Counted from the first letter of the stretch, positions 17,171-27,373 are shown. The stretch is 64,000 nt of DNA from Stentor roeselii (GCA_006503475.1 RSEH01000090.1:62001-126000), one strand, 5' to 3'. The notes: a model not told the origin generated them from the sequence alone. Numbers and translations: made by a program.

Positions 17171-19645
17171 ATGTCGGACTCAGACATAATCGCTCCCACT
17201 GACCATCGAATCGAAAAGAAAAAACATAAAAAGTTCCAAGACAAGGCCACATTTTTAGGAGAGTCTCTTGTTGCCAGTGTCCAAGTTGCTGAAATGCACT
17301 CCTTATCTCGAAGCGTTTATTTAGACTCACCTGTCGAGGACCTCGACAAAAGAAACGAAAAACAAGTCTGCCCTTGTTGTGGAGTCCCTGTTTACGGAAG
17401 CCTTATTTCTTTATGCTGCCCTCCTGAAGAACTTTTAGGACTCGGGACTAGTTTTCCCATGATCTTTAAATTGAGCAGGTATTCAATCTCGGCATTGGTC
17501 TTTGTGAGTATCGCGGCTTGCATTCCTTGTTTTATTGATAATATTTTGCAGGGGGAAGACGAGTGGACTTATGAACAGTCTTTTAACTTGTTGACTCCTG
17601 CAACTTATGGAAAAGATTTCAATGTGAGCTTCTGGCAGCCTTTGTTGCATATCAGTGTTTGTGGAGTTTTGGTGTTTTTTTATATGTGGGTTATTGCAAA
17701 GATCAAGCAACAGTCTATTGATTTAGATACTTTTACTACCACTCCTTCGGACTTCACTGTTGTTGTTAGAGGACTACCCGCGCAATATAAACCTGAGGAT
17801 TTGAAAAGTCACTTTGAAGAACATTTTACTTCAAATTTGATGAAAATTGTTAAAATGGTCCCTACTTATGATATTTCAGAATATATGAAAACTACTCAGC
17901 TACTCAATGATTGGAAGTTTCAATACTCGCTTGTTAGAAGTTATAATGAAAAACATCAGAAACCGATGGTTATCACCAAATGCTGTTGTTTTCATACTGA
18001 ATTGGAAGACTGTGATGGTTGCAAAGTTAATATTGAAGATCTGAAACAGAAGAAAAAAGAACTGCTTAGACAAATGAATACTGAAAAAATGGCTTCTGTT
18101 GCTTTTATTTCATTTTCAACACAGATTGCAACTCGCGAAATTGCTGAAGTAATGAATCGATCAAACGTTCAGATCTTCTTCGACAAGCTGTTTCCTTGTT
18201 TCCGCAACAACAGGCACAACTTCAAAGGAAACTACATCTATGCAGAGATAGCTCCTGACCACACTGACATCAACTGGGAAAACCTGGCTGTTCCAGCTTC
18301 ACACAAGTTCTATCGCAGGTTGATCACCGTCGTTGCTGCTCTTTTGTTAATCGGGGTCGCATGCGCCATCATGGCTGGAACAGCGGTTTGGAAGTTGAAA
18401 GTGAACGAGAACAAGGAAAATGAAAGCGCAGATTCAATCCGAGCAGCGACGATAATTCCATCAATAATCACAGTAATCGTAAATTTTGCCGTAGCAAGAC
18501 TAATCCGGGTATTATCAGCATACGAAAAGCACTCAACCTGGACAGACTTCAACAGGTCAGTTCTAAACATGTTGGTAGCTTCAATCCTTCTAAACAACAT
18601 CGGAATTCCAATATTCATTTACATCGCTCTAGACCAAGACTGGTTCAGTTTCGGAGGACTAGCCTACACTGTATTTTGGTTAGAAATCATGAACGCTTTA
18701 GCCTCTCCAATAATTTTATTTGTGAATCCCAAGAATCTAGTGAAAAAACTACAGCAGTGGTCATATCGTCGTCTAGAAATGAAAGAAAAATTAAATATAA
18801 GTCAAAAACAAGCAAACCTGGTCTTTCTCGGCCCTGAAGTCGACCTGGCAGATCGCTTTGCAAACATTATAAAGAACTTTTCTCTTAGTTTGTTCTACGC
18901 ACCCATCGTGCCTGTCGGAGTCTTGATCGCCATCTTCGGACTACTGTTCGAAATGATGATATTCAAATATATGCTGCTTAGGGTCCACACGCGTCCGAAG
19001 AATTATGACTCGGACCTTGTCGTCCAAGCGGCTTCTTGGATGCGATGGGGACTTCTACTTTATAGTTTAGGAATCTTTGTCTTTTATCAGAAACTTGTTC
19101 ATGAATTGTTTTATTTGGAACTGTTCTTTTTTGTTGCTATGTCTGGATATACATTGACTCCTATATCTGCTCTTTGTAATTGCTGCTTTAAGGATAAAAC
19201 TTTAGAGGTTTTGAAAGGGTTGTTTCAGCAAAATGAACAGATTTATAATGATTTTGAAAAAGTTTATCCGAAGTTTTATAGTGATTATGAAAGGGAAAAT
19301 CCTGTTACTAGGGAAAAGGGATTGGAACTTTATCATGAGGCTTTGGTTAGGTTTAATGAGAAAAAGAACTTGGAAGAACAGGCTGGAAACAATGAATTTT
19401 ATGATCCTAACTTCGGTCAAAACATTTCCTCAGCCAACCAATTGATAAATAATCCAGCCCCCGCAATTCCCCCTTTAAACAACTATTCACCAGGTTATCC
19501 CCTCCCGCCCTCCTCCGCTTTACCCGTAAACTACAACACAAGTTACCCAGACCTATCTCCCCCTAACGCTTCATCCCCCTACCCGTTCCAACCACTAGTC
19601 CACAACCCCCTCCATATGGGTGTCCAACCCAATAATTATTACTAA
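17171..19645 (+). CDS. OSCA/TMEM63/CSC1-family mechanosensitive cation channel
   Basis: Family members are stretch- or osmo-gated, Ca2+-permeable channels in plasma or internal membranes. N-terminal Cys-rich stretch CPCCGVPVYGSLISLCCPP; early TM helices about 95-180; a cytosolic RRM-like domain about 190-345 that begins DFTVVVRGLPAQYKPEDL; then the family marker EIAPDHTDINWENLAVP followed by about eight more TM helices up to ~residue 690. The C-terminal tail is Pro/Asn/Tyr-rich. 824 aa fits the family. A second member lies at the other end of the window (61998-64000). The gene follows the previous stop by 9 bp. Confidence 0.92.
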   Translation: MSDSDIIAPTDHRIEKKKHKKFQDKATFLGESLVASVQVAEMHSLSRSVYLDSPVEDLDKRNEKQVCPCCGVPVYGSLISLCCPPEELLGLGTSFPMIFKLSRYSISALVFVSIAACIPCFIDNILQGEDEWTYEQSFNLLTPATYGKDFNVSFWQPLLHISVCGVLVFFYMWVIAKIKQQSIDLDTFTTTPSDFTVVVRGLPAQYKPEDLKSHFEEHFTSNLMKIVKMVPTYDISEYMKTTQLLNDWKFQYSLVRSYNEKHQKPMVITKCCCFHTELEDCDGCKVNIEDLKQKKKELLRQMNTEKMASVAFISFSTQIATREIAEVMNRSNVQIFFDKLFPCFRNNRHNFKGNYIYAEIAPDHTDINWENLAVPASHKFYRRLITVVAALLLIGVACAIMAGTAVWKLKVNENKENESADSIRAATIIPSIITVIVNFAVARLIRVLSAYEKHSTWTDFNRSVLNMLVASILLNNIGIPIFIYIALDQDWFSFGGLAYTVFWLEIMNALASPIILFVNPKNLVKKLQQWSYRRLEMKEKLNISQKQANLVFLGPEVDLADRFANIIKNFSLSLFYAPIVPVGVLIAIFGLLFEMMIFKYMLLRVHTRPKNYDSDLVVQAASWMRWGLLLYSLGIFVFYQKLVHELFYLELFFFVAMSGYTLTPISALCNCCFKDKTLEVLKGLFQQNEQIYNDFEKVYPKFYSDYERENPVTREKGLELYHEALVRFNEKKNLEEQAGNNEFYDPNFGQNISSANQLINNPAPAIPPLNNYSPGYPLPPSSALPVNYNTSYPDLSPPNASSPYPFQPLVHNPLHMGVQPNNYY

Positions 19646-19677
19646 ACCTCTCATAACCTAATCTAATCCATAACCTA

Positions 19678-21105
19678 TTAAGAATCAGTCATAATGAAGA
19701 AACCCGAGACAATTCCAAGTATTCCAAAGATGCTTGCCCAAGTCAAATATCCAAAAATGAAGATCTTCTTCTTATCTTCAGCCATATGAATAAAGCTGTG
19801 CTTGTTCCTATTTTCAGTCTCCACATTATAAGGCTTGCTCGGCCAGACGGCCTTTCGATACTCCTTCGAATACAAAAGTGCGATAGCAGGTACAAAGACT
19901 CCTAAAATGCAACTAAGGAAGACTCCCAAACAGACAGTGATTCTCCAGAACATCGTGTTGAACATGAACAAACTCATGATAATCGAGCACATAATCAACA
20001 AAGCACTTAACAACTTATCTGAACTTGAAGCTTTTTTCATTGTTTCGGCGTCGTTTCCTGATAACAGCTGGGCCAAGGCGAATCTTGCTGGAATCACGTT
20101 GATGATGATTGCGCAGGCTCCGGCTAACACCCTGCCGTAGTCAGTGATGTGCTCGTAGAACAGGTTTTGCTTGCAGCTTTCAACTGCGACTTGAAGGGCG
20201 ACGACTGTCGCGTTCGCTGGCTGGTCTGTTGGCGAGCTCGGGTCTGTTGTTGTTGTGTTTCCGCCAATGTCTGGTTCTTGGTTATTCGAAGGAATTACTA
20301 TTGAAGCCGGGTCAAGGGTGTAGAAAAGATAAACTGACAAGTAAATCAATGGAACTATCAATGCTGAATAGTTTATGACTCTTTTCATCACTTTTCCTTT
20401 TCTCGCTTCTTTGTAGATGAATGGCACTGACTGGAAAGCACTTGCGAAGTAAAGTTGAAGACCGATTAGTTTTACCACCCAAGTGTCGAAACCACTGCTT
20501 GATGCTACTGGGAACTGGTCCCAGTACTCCTCACTTGTGCAGACTGTCGAGATCTCGACGAGTCGACCGATGAAAATGTATGTCCAGCACAGAAGAAGCA
20601 CGATGCAGAACCATCTGATCTTTTTGAACTCTGTCGTGAGAGATACGAAAATCAGAGGAATGTTCACTATTGCTAAGAAGTAATAAGCTTTGTCTCCGTT
20701 ACCTGTACCACGGCCTTCTACCATGAAATGAGCCACGAAGAACTGGATGTAGGCGAGAAGAATTATGTTGTGAATAGTCATCAGTACATCATAAATCAAA
20801 GCAGCAATTTTTCCAAAATGGTCTTCAAGATACTCAGCAAAGTTATATTTTTCACTACTTTCTCTGCAGCAGTAGGCAATAATATGATGACTGACTGTAT
20901 AAGTGACAACCACGAAGATCATCACTAAAAAGTCAGCTAAAAGGCTATCAATGTGGAACTTCTCAAAAGTATAGGTCGAGCCGAGGATTCCCAGTCCAGT
21001 TGAATAGGCGACCATGAACAAAAGTGACTGAATCACCTCATAGGTATAGCTCTTAGTGGGCTTTTCGGTATTCATTAGTGGTTGTTCTAAACCTGTGGCT
21101 GACAT
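19678..21105 (-). CDS. Amino acid/auxin permease (AAAP, SLC36/38-like) transporter
   Basis: Probably an amino acid transporter. About eleven hydrophobic helices are seen across 475 aa, with a short charged N-terminus (MSATGLEQPLMNTEKP) and first helix motif FMVAYSTGLGILG, as expected for AAAP TM1 where the substrate and ion bind. A lumenal or extracellular loop about 275-300 is Thr/Pro/Asn-rich with two NxT/S glycosylation sites (NTT, NAT). The start is preceded by AATAA. Substrate cannot be told from sequence. Confidence 0.85.
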   Translation of the reverse strand: MSATGLEQPLMNTEKPTKSYTYEVIQSLLFMVAYSTGLGILGSTYTFEKFHIDSLLADFLVMIFVVVTYTVSHHIIAYCCRESSEKYNFAEYLEDHFGKIAALIYDVLMTIHNIILLAYIQFFVAHFMVEGRGTGNGDKAYYFLAIVNIPLIFVSLTTEFKKIRWFCIVLLLCWTYIFIGRLVEISTVCTSEEYWDQFPVASSSGFDTWVVKLIGLQLYFASAFQSVPFIYKEARKGKVMKRVINYSALIVPLIYLSVYLFYTLDPASIVIPSNNQEPDIGGNTTTTDPSSPTDQPANATVVALQVAVESCKQNLFYEHITDYGRVLAGACAIIINVIPARFALAQLLSGNDAETMKKASSSDKLLSALLIMCSIIMSLFMFNTMFWRITVCLGVFLSCILGVFVPAIALLYSKEYRKAVWPSKPYNVETENRNKHSFIHMAEDKKKIFIFGYLTWASIFGILGIVSGFFIMTDS

Positions 21106-21450
21106 TTATTACAAAACATTTAGAAAACTCTTGAAGAGCTTAAAGGGTTTGTTTAAATCTGAGAGAAAATTAGAAGAATCTGAAAACATTTCTGGCCTAT
21201 TTTAAATGACCTTGGGTTTTGGTTTAGGGTTTATAGAAGGTTTTTCTGGGGTTTGACTGGATTTGAGTTGAGGTACAGCCGCGAGAATCATTGTAGGGAT
21301 TAGTGAGGTGTAGAATAAGATGGGAGTGATTCTAGAATTTATGTTTTATTGGGGTTTTATTAGAAGGGGTTTTGAGAGGGTTTTTAAAGGACCTTCGAGG
21401 TTTTATGGGATCGAAGGAAGAGTTTATGTAGATTGATTGGGTTATTATAA
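21106..21450. other. Divergent intergenic region, 345 bp
   Basis: Lies between the transporter (minus) and the PP1-inhibitor gene (plus). The plus strand is G/T-rich near the transporter. No gene or RNA was recognised. Confidence 0.55.
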
Positions 21451-21696
21451 ATGGAAACTAGAACTATTGTTGAAACCTCTCAGGAGAATGTTATCCGACT
21501 TAGACCTCCACCCAAAAGGGTTATGTTTACTGAAGACACAGTGGATAATGAAGAAATGAATAAAAAGAAATCGAATAGTACTGTCTAGGTAGTCTGCTGT
21601 ATTTTTAGGAAAAAAGACTGTTCTAGTGATGAGAGCAGTGGAAATGATTCTGTCAACGGATATGAAAAACAGCCTAAGTATAAATCCAAAAAGTAG
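21451..21696 (+). CDS. Protein phosphatase 1 inhibitor, PPP1R11/Ypi1-like, 76 aa, one intron
   Basis: Found by splicing: exon 1 21451-21577 and exon 2 21593-21696 join in phase 1. The product carries KRVMFTEDTVDNEEM (22-36), then KKKSNICCIFRKK (38-50) and an acidic DSSDESSGND-like stretch. Human PPP1R11 has KKVEWTSDTVDNEHM, CCCIY and an acidic Ser-rich region in the same order. Arg23-Val24-x-Phe26 is an RVxF PP1-docking motif, and the CCxI motif is also kept. It should bind and restrain PP1. It is shorter than the human protein because the long His/Pro-rich tail is missing. Confidence 0.88.
21578..21592 (+). other. 15-nt intron
   Basis: GTACTGTCTAGGTAG, phase 1, A at position 10. It lies just before the conserved CCxI codons. 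Confidence 0.88.
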
Positions 21697-21752
21697 TTAA
21701 ATCTTTTCCATTAAATGCACCCAGCACTTTTCTGATCTACCATATAATAATT

Positions 21753-22073
21753 ATGGCAGATCTTTATCTGTCTCTAAGCCTAAGTAATATCAAGTCAAAA
21801 CACCGAGCATTCGACCAGAAATCGATATCTCATCGACCACTGACAGGCCCTTCGTCCAAGTCTTCCCGAGATCGATGCAAATCACAAGAAAAGCTGATAT
21901 TCGAGCACAACAAGTTCACTCATGGAAAAGTCATCAAAGCAAGTCACGACATTCCCCACATCTCGACATGGACTCATCAGCACAAACACCACGAAGACCA
22001 TTCAAGAACTGTGATGATCAAGAAGAGAGTCGTCTCAGAAAACATCTTGTTGGACAGTTTTCCCCACTGTTAA
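21753..22073 (+). CDS. Hypothetical His/Ser/Lys-rich protein, 106 aa
   Basis: Not recognised. ATG at 21753 after ATAATAATT. Basic, with a His-rich part (HISTWTHQHKHHEDH, about residues 69-83) that might bind metal. It ends SFPHC. Short space to both neighbours on the same strand (56 bp and 48 bp). Confidence 0.55.
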   Translation: MADLYLSLSLSNIKSKHRAFDQKSISHRPLTGPSSKSSRDRCKSQEKLIFEHNKFTHGKVIKASHDIPHISTWTHQHKHHEDHSRTVMIKKRVVSENILLDSFPHC

Positions 22074-22121
22074 GTAATGGTTTAAATTGTATATAATAAG
22101 ATGTTTGGTCTAATATTATAA

Positions 22122-22997
22122 ATGGGAAGCTTTGACGAAACTAGCTATTCTTCAAATGAAATGACGATTATCTACTACTCAATATTTGTTTGCGCCATTC
22201 TAAGTATTATTGGTAGTACATTCATTCTTTTCCTGAGTTTTTTCTATCCAAAACTCCGACAACTTCCTTTCAGGCTAATTTTATATTTGACAATAGCTGA
22301 CCTTGGAATGTCAATAAGTTACCTGTTGCCCTATTCGGCTTCAGACAGTGTCTGTCAAGCCCAAGGTTACATGGAGAGTTATTTTTCTCTATCTTCAATT
22401 TTTTGGAGTGCGTGCATATCCCATGCAATAAAGTCAACAATTTTACTAGACAAGGAAGTGAAAGACTTCATGAGAAGATATTTTTTCATTTGTTATTTCC
22501 TTCCTCTTCTGAGTTATCTGGTCTTAATAGACATAAAAAGATACAGAGTAGCATTAGGCTGGTGTTGGATTTACTTAAACGAAACCCACCATTCAATGTT
22601 TTACCGTCAAATCACTTACCGTCTGATTACTTATTACATCCCTTTGGCAGTGGTCATTATTTACATAATATTCAACTACTTAAGCGTCATTTCTGCTATA
22701 AAGAAATCTGAGTCATTCTTCGGGAAAGACTCGAAAGTAAGAGAAGCGATGATATTGAAATTAAAACTTTATCCTCTGATTCTCATTGTTTCCGTATTTC
22801 CTGTTTGTGTTCTGAGATTTCTCAGTATTTTCATTACACCGTCTTGGTCACTTACACTTATCTCTGGAGTCTTCATGGCTCTTGGAGGATTTTTGAATTC
22901 CATTGTTTACGGATTTACACAAGATGTAAGAAACGAGCTAAAAAAAACACTAGGACTGAAAAAAAGAGACTATTCTGAGAGTTTGACTGAAATTTAA
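22122..22997 (+). CDS. Seven-TM receptor, cAMP-receptor-like (cAR family)
   Basis: Seven hydrophobic helices over 291 aa. TM2 has FRLILYLTIADLG, the extracellular side carries GWCWI, and TM5-7 (IPLAVVIIYIIFNYLSVISAI; LYPLILIVSVFPVCVLRF; LISGVFMALGGFLNSIVYGFT) fit the Dictyostelium cAMP-receptor class. A charged C-terminal tail (KKTLGLKKRDYSES) could be phosphorylated. Such proteins signal through G proteins; the ligand is unknown. The stop is 3 bp from the stop of the convergent gene. Confidence 0.85.
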   Translation: MGSFDETSYSSNEMTIIYYSIFVCAILSIIGSTFILFLSFFYPKLRQLPFRLILYLTIADLGMSISYLLPYSASDSVCQAQGYMESYFSLSSIFWSACISHAIKSTILLDKEVKDFMRRYFFICYFLPLLSYLVLIDIKRYRVALGWCWIYLNETHHSMFYRQITYRLITYYIPLAVVIIYIIFNYLSVISAIKKSESFFGKDSKVREAMILKLKLYPLILIVSVFPVCVLRFLSIFITPSWSLTLISGVFMALGGFLNSIVYGFTQDVRNELKKTLGLKKRDYSESLTEI

Positions 22998-23000
22998 TAT

Positions 23001-24020
23001 TTAATAATCTTCTTCTATTTCACGAAAGTTTAGAAATCTCAGCCCGTCCTTTTCCACCTCGCTGTACTCCCTGAAACAAGAAAGACACTTGAAAAAATCT
23101 TGAGTTCTGCAAAGGTTACAAATAAAACAGCCTGATTCACATTTAAATGTTGATTCCTGGTCTTCAGTTCCACAACTAATGCATTTAATTTTCAAGAAAT
23201 CTGGAAAAGGGCTGAAGTAATCTTCTTGTAAGGCCATAGAAATGAAACTTGATGATTTTTTCGCATGATGACTGAATTCTTCAGGGTTTTCATTTAAAAT
23301 TTCAAGAAACTTCTGAAAATAAAAACTTGATTCAGGGTTTTTTGATATAAAATTTTCAAGTTTTGAATGAGGAACTTGAACTTTCTGTGGTTTTCGGTGA
23401 AAAGAACAGTTACTTGTAAATTTCACGAAAGGCTTTCGAAATAAATTTATGGAAAACCTGTCATAATTCAAATCAACTTCAAGTTCTTCTCTGTGAATCA
23501 GGACTTTAAACTCATTCACATCAAAAAAAACCCGAACTTTAATTAAACAACAGGGAAACAGCAGGTCTTCAACAGCTTCATTGTAAATTTTTTGGTTAAA
23601 TTTAATGTAAAGTCGAAGTTCTTTAGATAAAATCTTCAGTCTTTCATCGAAAGGCTCTTCTTGAAACAAAATTTTTTGAAAAGTTTTGAGAATTCGACCT
23701 GAAATATTCGGGTCATTTGAATTTCCCTTTTTTAAGTCAAGGAAAAAATCTTTCAATTCTTGAAAATCTTTCAAGTCACTTTTCAAGTTAACTTCAGGAT
23801 TTTTCTGAAGATTCTGATTTTTCAGGGTTTTTTCAGCATCTGAGATTTTTTGGATAATCTGGGAATAAAGATAAGATCCGAGACTTAAATGAAAACGAAA
23901 TCGGGCGGCAGCGGCGATGATAGAGTAAGAAAGAGCAGCTTGGCAATCATTAAAAGAAACAAATTTCAGGTATTTTTCAGATTTTATCCTGTAGTTATCC
24001 CGAAGAGCGAATTCATCCAT
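23001..24020 (-). CDS. Protein with C-terminal RING-like zinc-binding domain, 339 aa
   Basis: The C-terminal ~50 residues hold CISCGTEDQ...FKCESGCFICNLCRTQDFFKCLSCF: four C-x2-C-type pairs that would bind two zinc ions, as in RING or FYVE-like folds. The rest is helical and Lys/Phe-rich with no named domain. It might be an E3 ligase, but there is no clear RING His. It is divergent from the glycylase gene with 19 bp between start codons. Confidence 0.75.
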   Translation of the reverse strand: MDEFALRDNYRIKSEKYLKFVSFNDCQAALSYSIIAAAARFRFHLSLGSYLYSQIIQKISDAEKTLKNQNLQKNPEVNLKSDLKDFQELKDFFLDLKKGNSNDPNISGRILKTFQKILFQEEPFDERLKILSKELRLYIKFNQKIYNEAVEDLLFPCCLIKVRVFFDVNEFKVLIHREELEVDLNYDRFSINLFRKPFVKFTSNCSFHRKPQKVQVPHSKLENFISKNPESSFYFQKFLEILNENPEEFSHHAKKSSSFISMALQEDYFSPFPDFLKIKCISCGTEDQESTFKCESGCFICNLCRTQDFFKCLSCFREYSEVEKDGLRFLNFREIEEDY

Positions 24021-24039
24021 AGTATTATTTTAATAAATC

Positions 24040-25794
24040 ATGATACTCGACCCAAGCAAACCTCAAAATCGTTCAAAAAGCGAAAAAAATCTCGACTTTG
24101 AAAGAATAAAAAAAGTTCTAAAAGTCCAAGCCGAGGTTTCCAAAGGAATTTTCACTTTTTACTCGAAAGACCAGGCCGGAAAGTACAAAGAATTACTAAA
24201 GTTTCCCAGTGATGTCTCCTCGAAACCTGCTCCTCATTTCCTTAAAATCTCCCCCAGTCCTCTTCTGACCCTAAAGAAAACCCAAATTCAACTACATCAA
24301 AGTGACTTTAAATCCTTGAAACAACAGCAAATTCGAGAAAATCGGAGAAAACTTGTAAAAATCAACCTTTTTCCTTCAAGTGCCTCTCAAATCGAGGCAA
24401 AAGTCAGGCCAAAGCCTTTTGAATCTTGGAAAATTAACAACAAAATCAACTTGGACTGCAAAATTTTCGTGATTGAAGGAAAATACCCAGATCTCCGACG
24501 TGCACTGTTGAAAAGAGGCTGGATTGAAAACACGAACTCGACGAGTATCTTCTTCGATTTGAAATACTCAAGAAATGCGAGAGTTCCTTGTGGAATTCAG
24601 GACTGGCAACTTTTTAACCACTTTCCAAATAACTTTGAACTGACTACTAAGTGGAGCCTTGCGAAAAACCTTCAAAAAGATCTGCAAAAATCTGAAAAAT
24701 CGAGTCTTTCTTTTTTTCCTAGATGTTTTCGATTAAATGATTCAGGTTTTCAAGTTTTTTCTGAATATTTCAGGATAAACTTCGCGATTTCTATTGTGAA
24801 AGAAGCTGTTTTGATACCGTTTTCAGTTCATTATGAAAAACTCGCTGCTGCTGTTCAAGTCGCTAGAAGATGGGCTGCGAGAATGAAGATGAAAGTTGAG
24901 GATGATGATGAATTTCAAGTTGTTCAGGAAAATGACTGGAGGATTTTAAATGAGAAGGATACGAGGATGATTGGGACTTTTTATTCAAGGTTTTTTAGGG
25001 ATGATGATATTCATAATACTGCTTTGGAGGTTTTGAAGGAGGTTGAAAGACTTGATCCTCAGTTTTTTATTAATGGGGTGAAAAATATTTGGATTGTGAA
25101 ACCTGGGCATAAGTCAAGAGGACGTGATATCACTTTGCATACAAGTTTGAGAGATGTTTATGAGTATATCAATACTAAAGAGTTTTGTGTTGTTCAGAAG
25201 TATATTGAAAATCCTTTGCTTATTCATAACAAAAAATTTGATATTAGGCAGTGGGTGCTGGTCTCTTCATCTGACCCGCTGAAAATCTGGCTCTTTAAAA
25301 AATGTTACCTAAGGTTTTCAATAAACAACTTTTCAACAAAAGAGCTTTCAAATATTTTCACACATTTGACAAACAACTCAATCTCCAAGAAATCTAAAAT
25401 TTTTTCTGAATCTGAAATAGAAGGTTGCATGTGGAGTTTAGACCTATTTCAAGAGTGGCTAAAAAAAGAAAACGGATACGATGTATGGACTGACAGGATT
25501 GAAAAAGATATAAAAAAGATTGTTATTCAATCTTTGAAATCTGTGAAGGACCTGGGAAGGAAAAAGAGTTTTGAGTTGTTTGGATATGATATCATGATTG
25601 ATGAGAAACTCAACACTTGGCTCATTGAAATCAACTCCAGCCCTGCCATGGACTACAGTACTGTAAGAAATAAATAGGGTACCACTGAAGGACTCGTTAA
25701 ACATGTTATGGAAGACTTGGCTAAGGTCGTTGTTGATCATGAGATTAATGGTTTGAAGGATACTGGAAGCTTTGAGCTAATTTATATCAAGTAG
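24040..25794 (+). CDS. Tubulin-tyrosine-ligase-like enzyme, TTLL3/8 glycylase type, one intron
   Basis: TTLL3/8 enzymes add glycine to tubulin tails in cilia. 579 aa after joining exon 1 (24040-25662) and exon 2 (25678-25794) across a 15-nt intron. ATP-grasp landmarks: WIVKPGHKSRGRDI (351-364), VVQKYIENPLL (384-394), FDIRQWVLV (400-408), LTNNSI (443-448) and FELFGYDIMIDE...WLIEINSSPAMDYS (511-540), with the catalytic Glu530 and Asn532. The TT after the splice (MDYST-GTTEGLVK) continues the family pattern, which supports the intron. The N-terminal 130 residues are basic and unstructured. Confidence 0.93.
25663..25677 (+). other. 15-nt intron
   Basis: GTAAGAAATAAATAG, phase 0, A at position 10. 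Its removal restores the conserved C-terminus of the TTLL protein. Confidence 0.95.
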
Positions 25795-25809
25795 ACTTAT
25801 TTAATGTAT

Positions 25810-26097
25810 TTAGTCTCTGGAGTACTTGGACTGCTTCAATAGTTTCTCTTCGCTTCGGAAACATTCGAGGAAAAGTTGGTACTTTTCACGGTGAATTTCT
25901 CCAGGTTCAAGTCTAAGATCAGCATAAATTTTTTCATAGCATTTAATCGACATACACCTTAAGACACAATTTTCAGTATCATCCCATTTGCAGACCTCAA
26001 GTTTTTCACATTCTTCTCTTTTGATGCGATCACTAGACTTGCCCTTTGCATGGACATCAGATAAAAGTAAAAGCGCGACGAGTATCTTGAGAATCAT
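25810..26097 (-). CDS. Small secreted Cys protein, 95 aa
   Basis: Signal peptide about residues 1-17 (MILKILVALLLLSDVHA), then a compact region with six Cys (EECEKLEVCKW, NCVLRCMSIKCYEKIY, FLECF). The pattern resembles a widespread family of small secreted eukaryotic proteins with EC-x6-C...C-x3-C-x4-C-Y; I recall this as DUF4787 but cannot confirm it. Mature protein about 78 aa, probably disulphide-bonded. Convergent with the glycylase, 15 bp between stops. Confidence 0.75.
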   Translation of the reverse strand: MILKILVALLLLSDVHAKGKSSDRIKREECEKLEVCKWDDTENCVLRCMSIKCYEKIYADLRLEPGEIHREKYQLFLECFRSEEKLLKQSKYSRD

Positions 26098-26131
26098 AAT
26101 ATGAAGAAATAGAAGAGAAACTATAATTAGA

Positions 26132-27373
26132 CTAAAAGTTCGCCTTAGAAAATGCTATTTTGAGGTACCGGCCGTTTATGTTGTGGTTATGATGAATCAC
26201 AAGCACTGTGACCGCATCCTCAACAGTCTTAAACTTCGCTAAAGCCATCCTTCGGCCTTCTCCGATATATTTAAAAGCAACTAAAGGAGCTTGTTCTGCG
26301 AAGAGATTTATAAAAAACTGTTCGTTCATGTTATCTGACAGGTTTGATAAATGCAACACACAAGAAGGAGGAAACATGTTTTGGCAGTTCTTGGAACCTG
26401 CTATTTTATAACGATGAAACGTTGAATTCGTGTAATCTTTACAGAGCGCAGCTTTTTTCTCGCTCGAAGGCATGTTGATAAACGAATTTCTTGAAATTGA
26501 AACAAGAAGGTTTTGCCCAAGAAGCGGAATATTATGCAGATTATTTTTCGCCGAGACAGCCTGTTGATGATCTTCATACTGAACCAATCCCATATCCCTT
26601 CTTTTGAAGAATATCTTAACACGAAGTACATTTCCATACAAAGAAAACAAATTGAAAACCATATCCGGGGTAGTCTTGGGGTCCATATTATGAAGGAAAA
26701 CCACACTACTGACATCTTCTTCATTAATCTCTTCCAGTTTCGGCTTCTCAGATACGAGGTAAGGTACAGGACAGTAGTCAGCTTTGATGGAATTCGACCC
26801 AGAATAAATATGCTGACCATCTAGTCCGGTTTTCGCCAGAGTCGCTTGGTCAATTGACTCGAATTTAATAACGACCTGATATCCAAAGTTCCTTGGAAAA
26901 ATCCGACACTTTAGGAACTTTCCATACGATGCGGTTATTTTAGTGACGACATCAAGAGTTACTGGATACCTAGCTTGAGTAATTGAGAGTAACAAATTTT
27001 TAGAAGGAGAGGCCGGCTCATTTGACTTTTTCGAAATTTCGATGCGTCCTGAGTAAGAAAAAAAGACTCGGCTCTGAGACAAGAAAGCTGGGTTCCTAGA
27101 AAAATGTAGTAAACAGAAATCAGCAGCCTCAACAGAATCAAATTGAACGAAAGCCTGACATTTGTTCCTAAGCAAGAAAACCTGTTCGACCACCCCGACT
27201 TCTGAACACATCTCAATTATGTCCTTTTCTTTTACGCTGGAACTGAGACCACGAAGGAAAAGAACGCGGGTTGGCTCGTATTCTGTGTTTGATTTTGGAT
27301 CGACACGAGCCCGCTTTAGAAGCTTATCTTCTTCGGGTGGTTCGCTATATCTTTTGAATGGAAGAGGATCCAT
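26132..27373 (-). CDS. Four-RRM RNA-binding protein of the PTB/hnRNP L type
   Basis: Four RNA-recognition motifs at roughly 36-110, 125-200, 220-295 and 335-412. RRM1 opens VLFLRGLSSSVKEKDI; RRM3 opens VVFLHNMDPKTTPDMV; RRM4 opens VLHLSNLSDNMNEQF. The RNP1 positions are non-canonical, as in PTB, and the RRM2 ending and spacing also match PTB/hnRNP L. In animals these proteins regulate splicing and mRNA fate. 413 aa is a little shorter than animal PTB. A regulator of splicing in a genome with 15-nt introns is of interest, but its targets are unknown. Confidence 0.88.
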   Translation of the reverse strand: MDPLPFKRYSEPPEEDKLLKRARVDPKSNTEYEPTRVLFLRGLSSSVKEKDIIEMCSEVGVVEQVFLLRNKCQAFVQFDSVEAADFCLLHFSRNPAFLSQSRVFFSYSGRIEISKKSNEPASPSKNLLLSITQARYPVTLDVVTKITASYGKFLKCRIFPRNFGYQVVIKFESIDQATLAKTGLDGQHIYSGSNSIKADYCPVPYLVSEKPKLEEINEEDVSSVVFLHNMDPKTTPDMVFNLFSLYGNVLRVKIFFKRRDMGLVQYEDHQQAVSAKNNLHNIPLLGQNLLVSISRNSFINMPSSEKKAALCKDYTNSTFHRYKIAGSKNCQNMFPPSCVLHLSNLSDNMNEQFFINLFAEQAPLVAFKYIGEGRRMALAKFKTVEDAVTVLVIHHNHNINGRYLKIAFSKANF

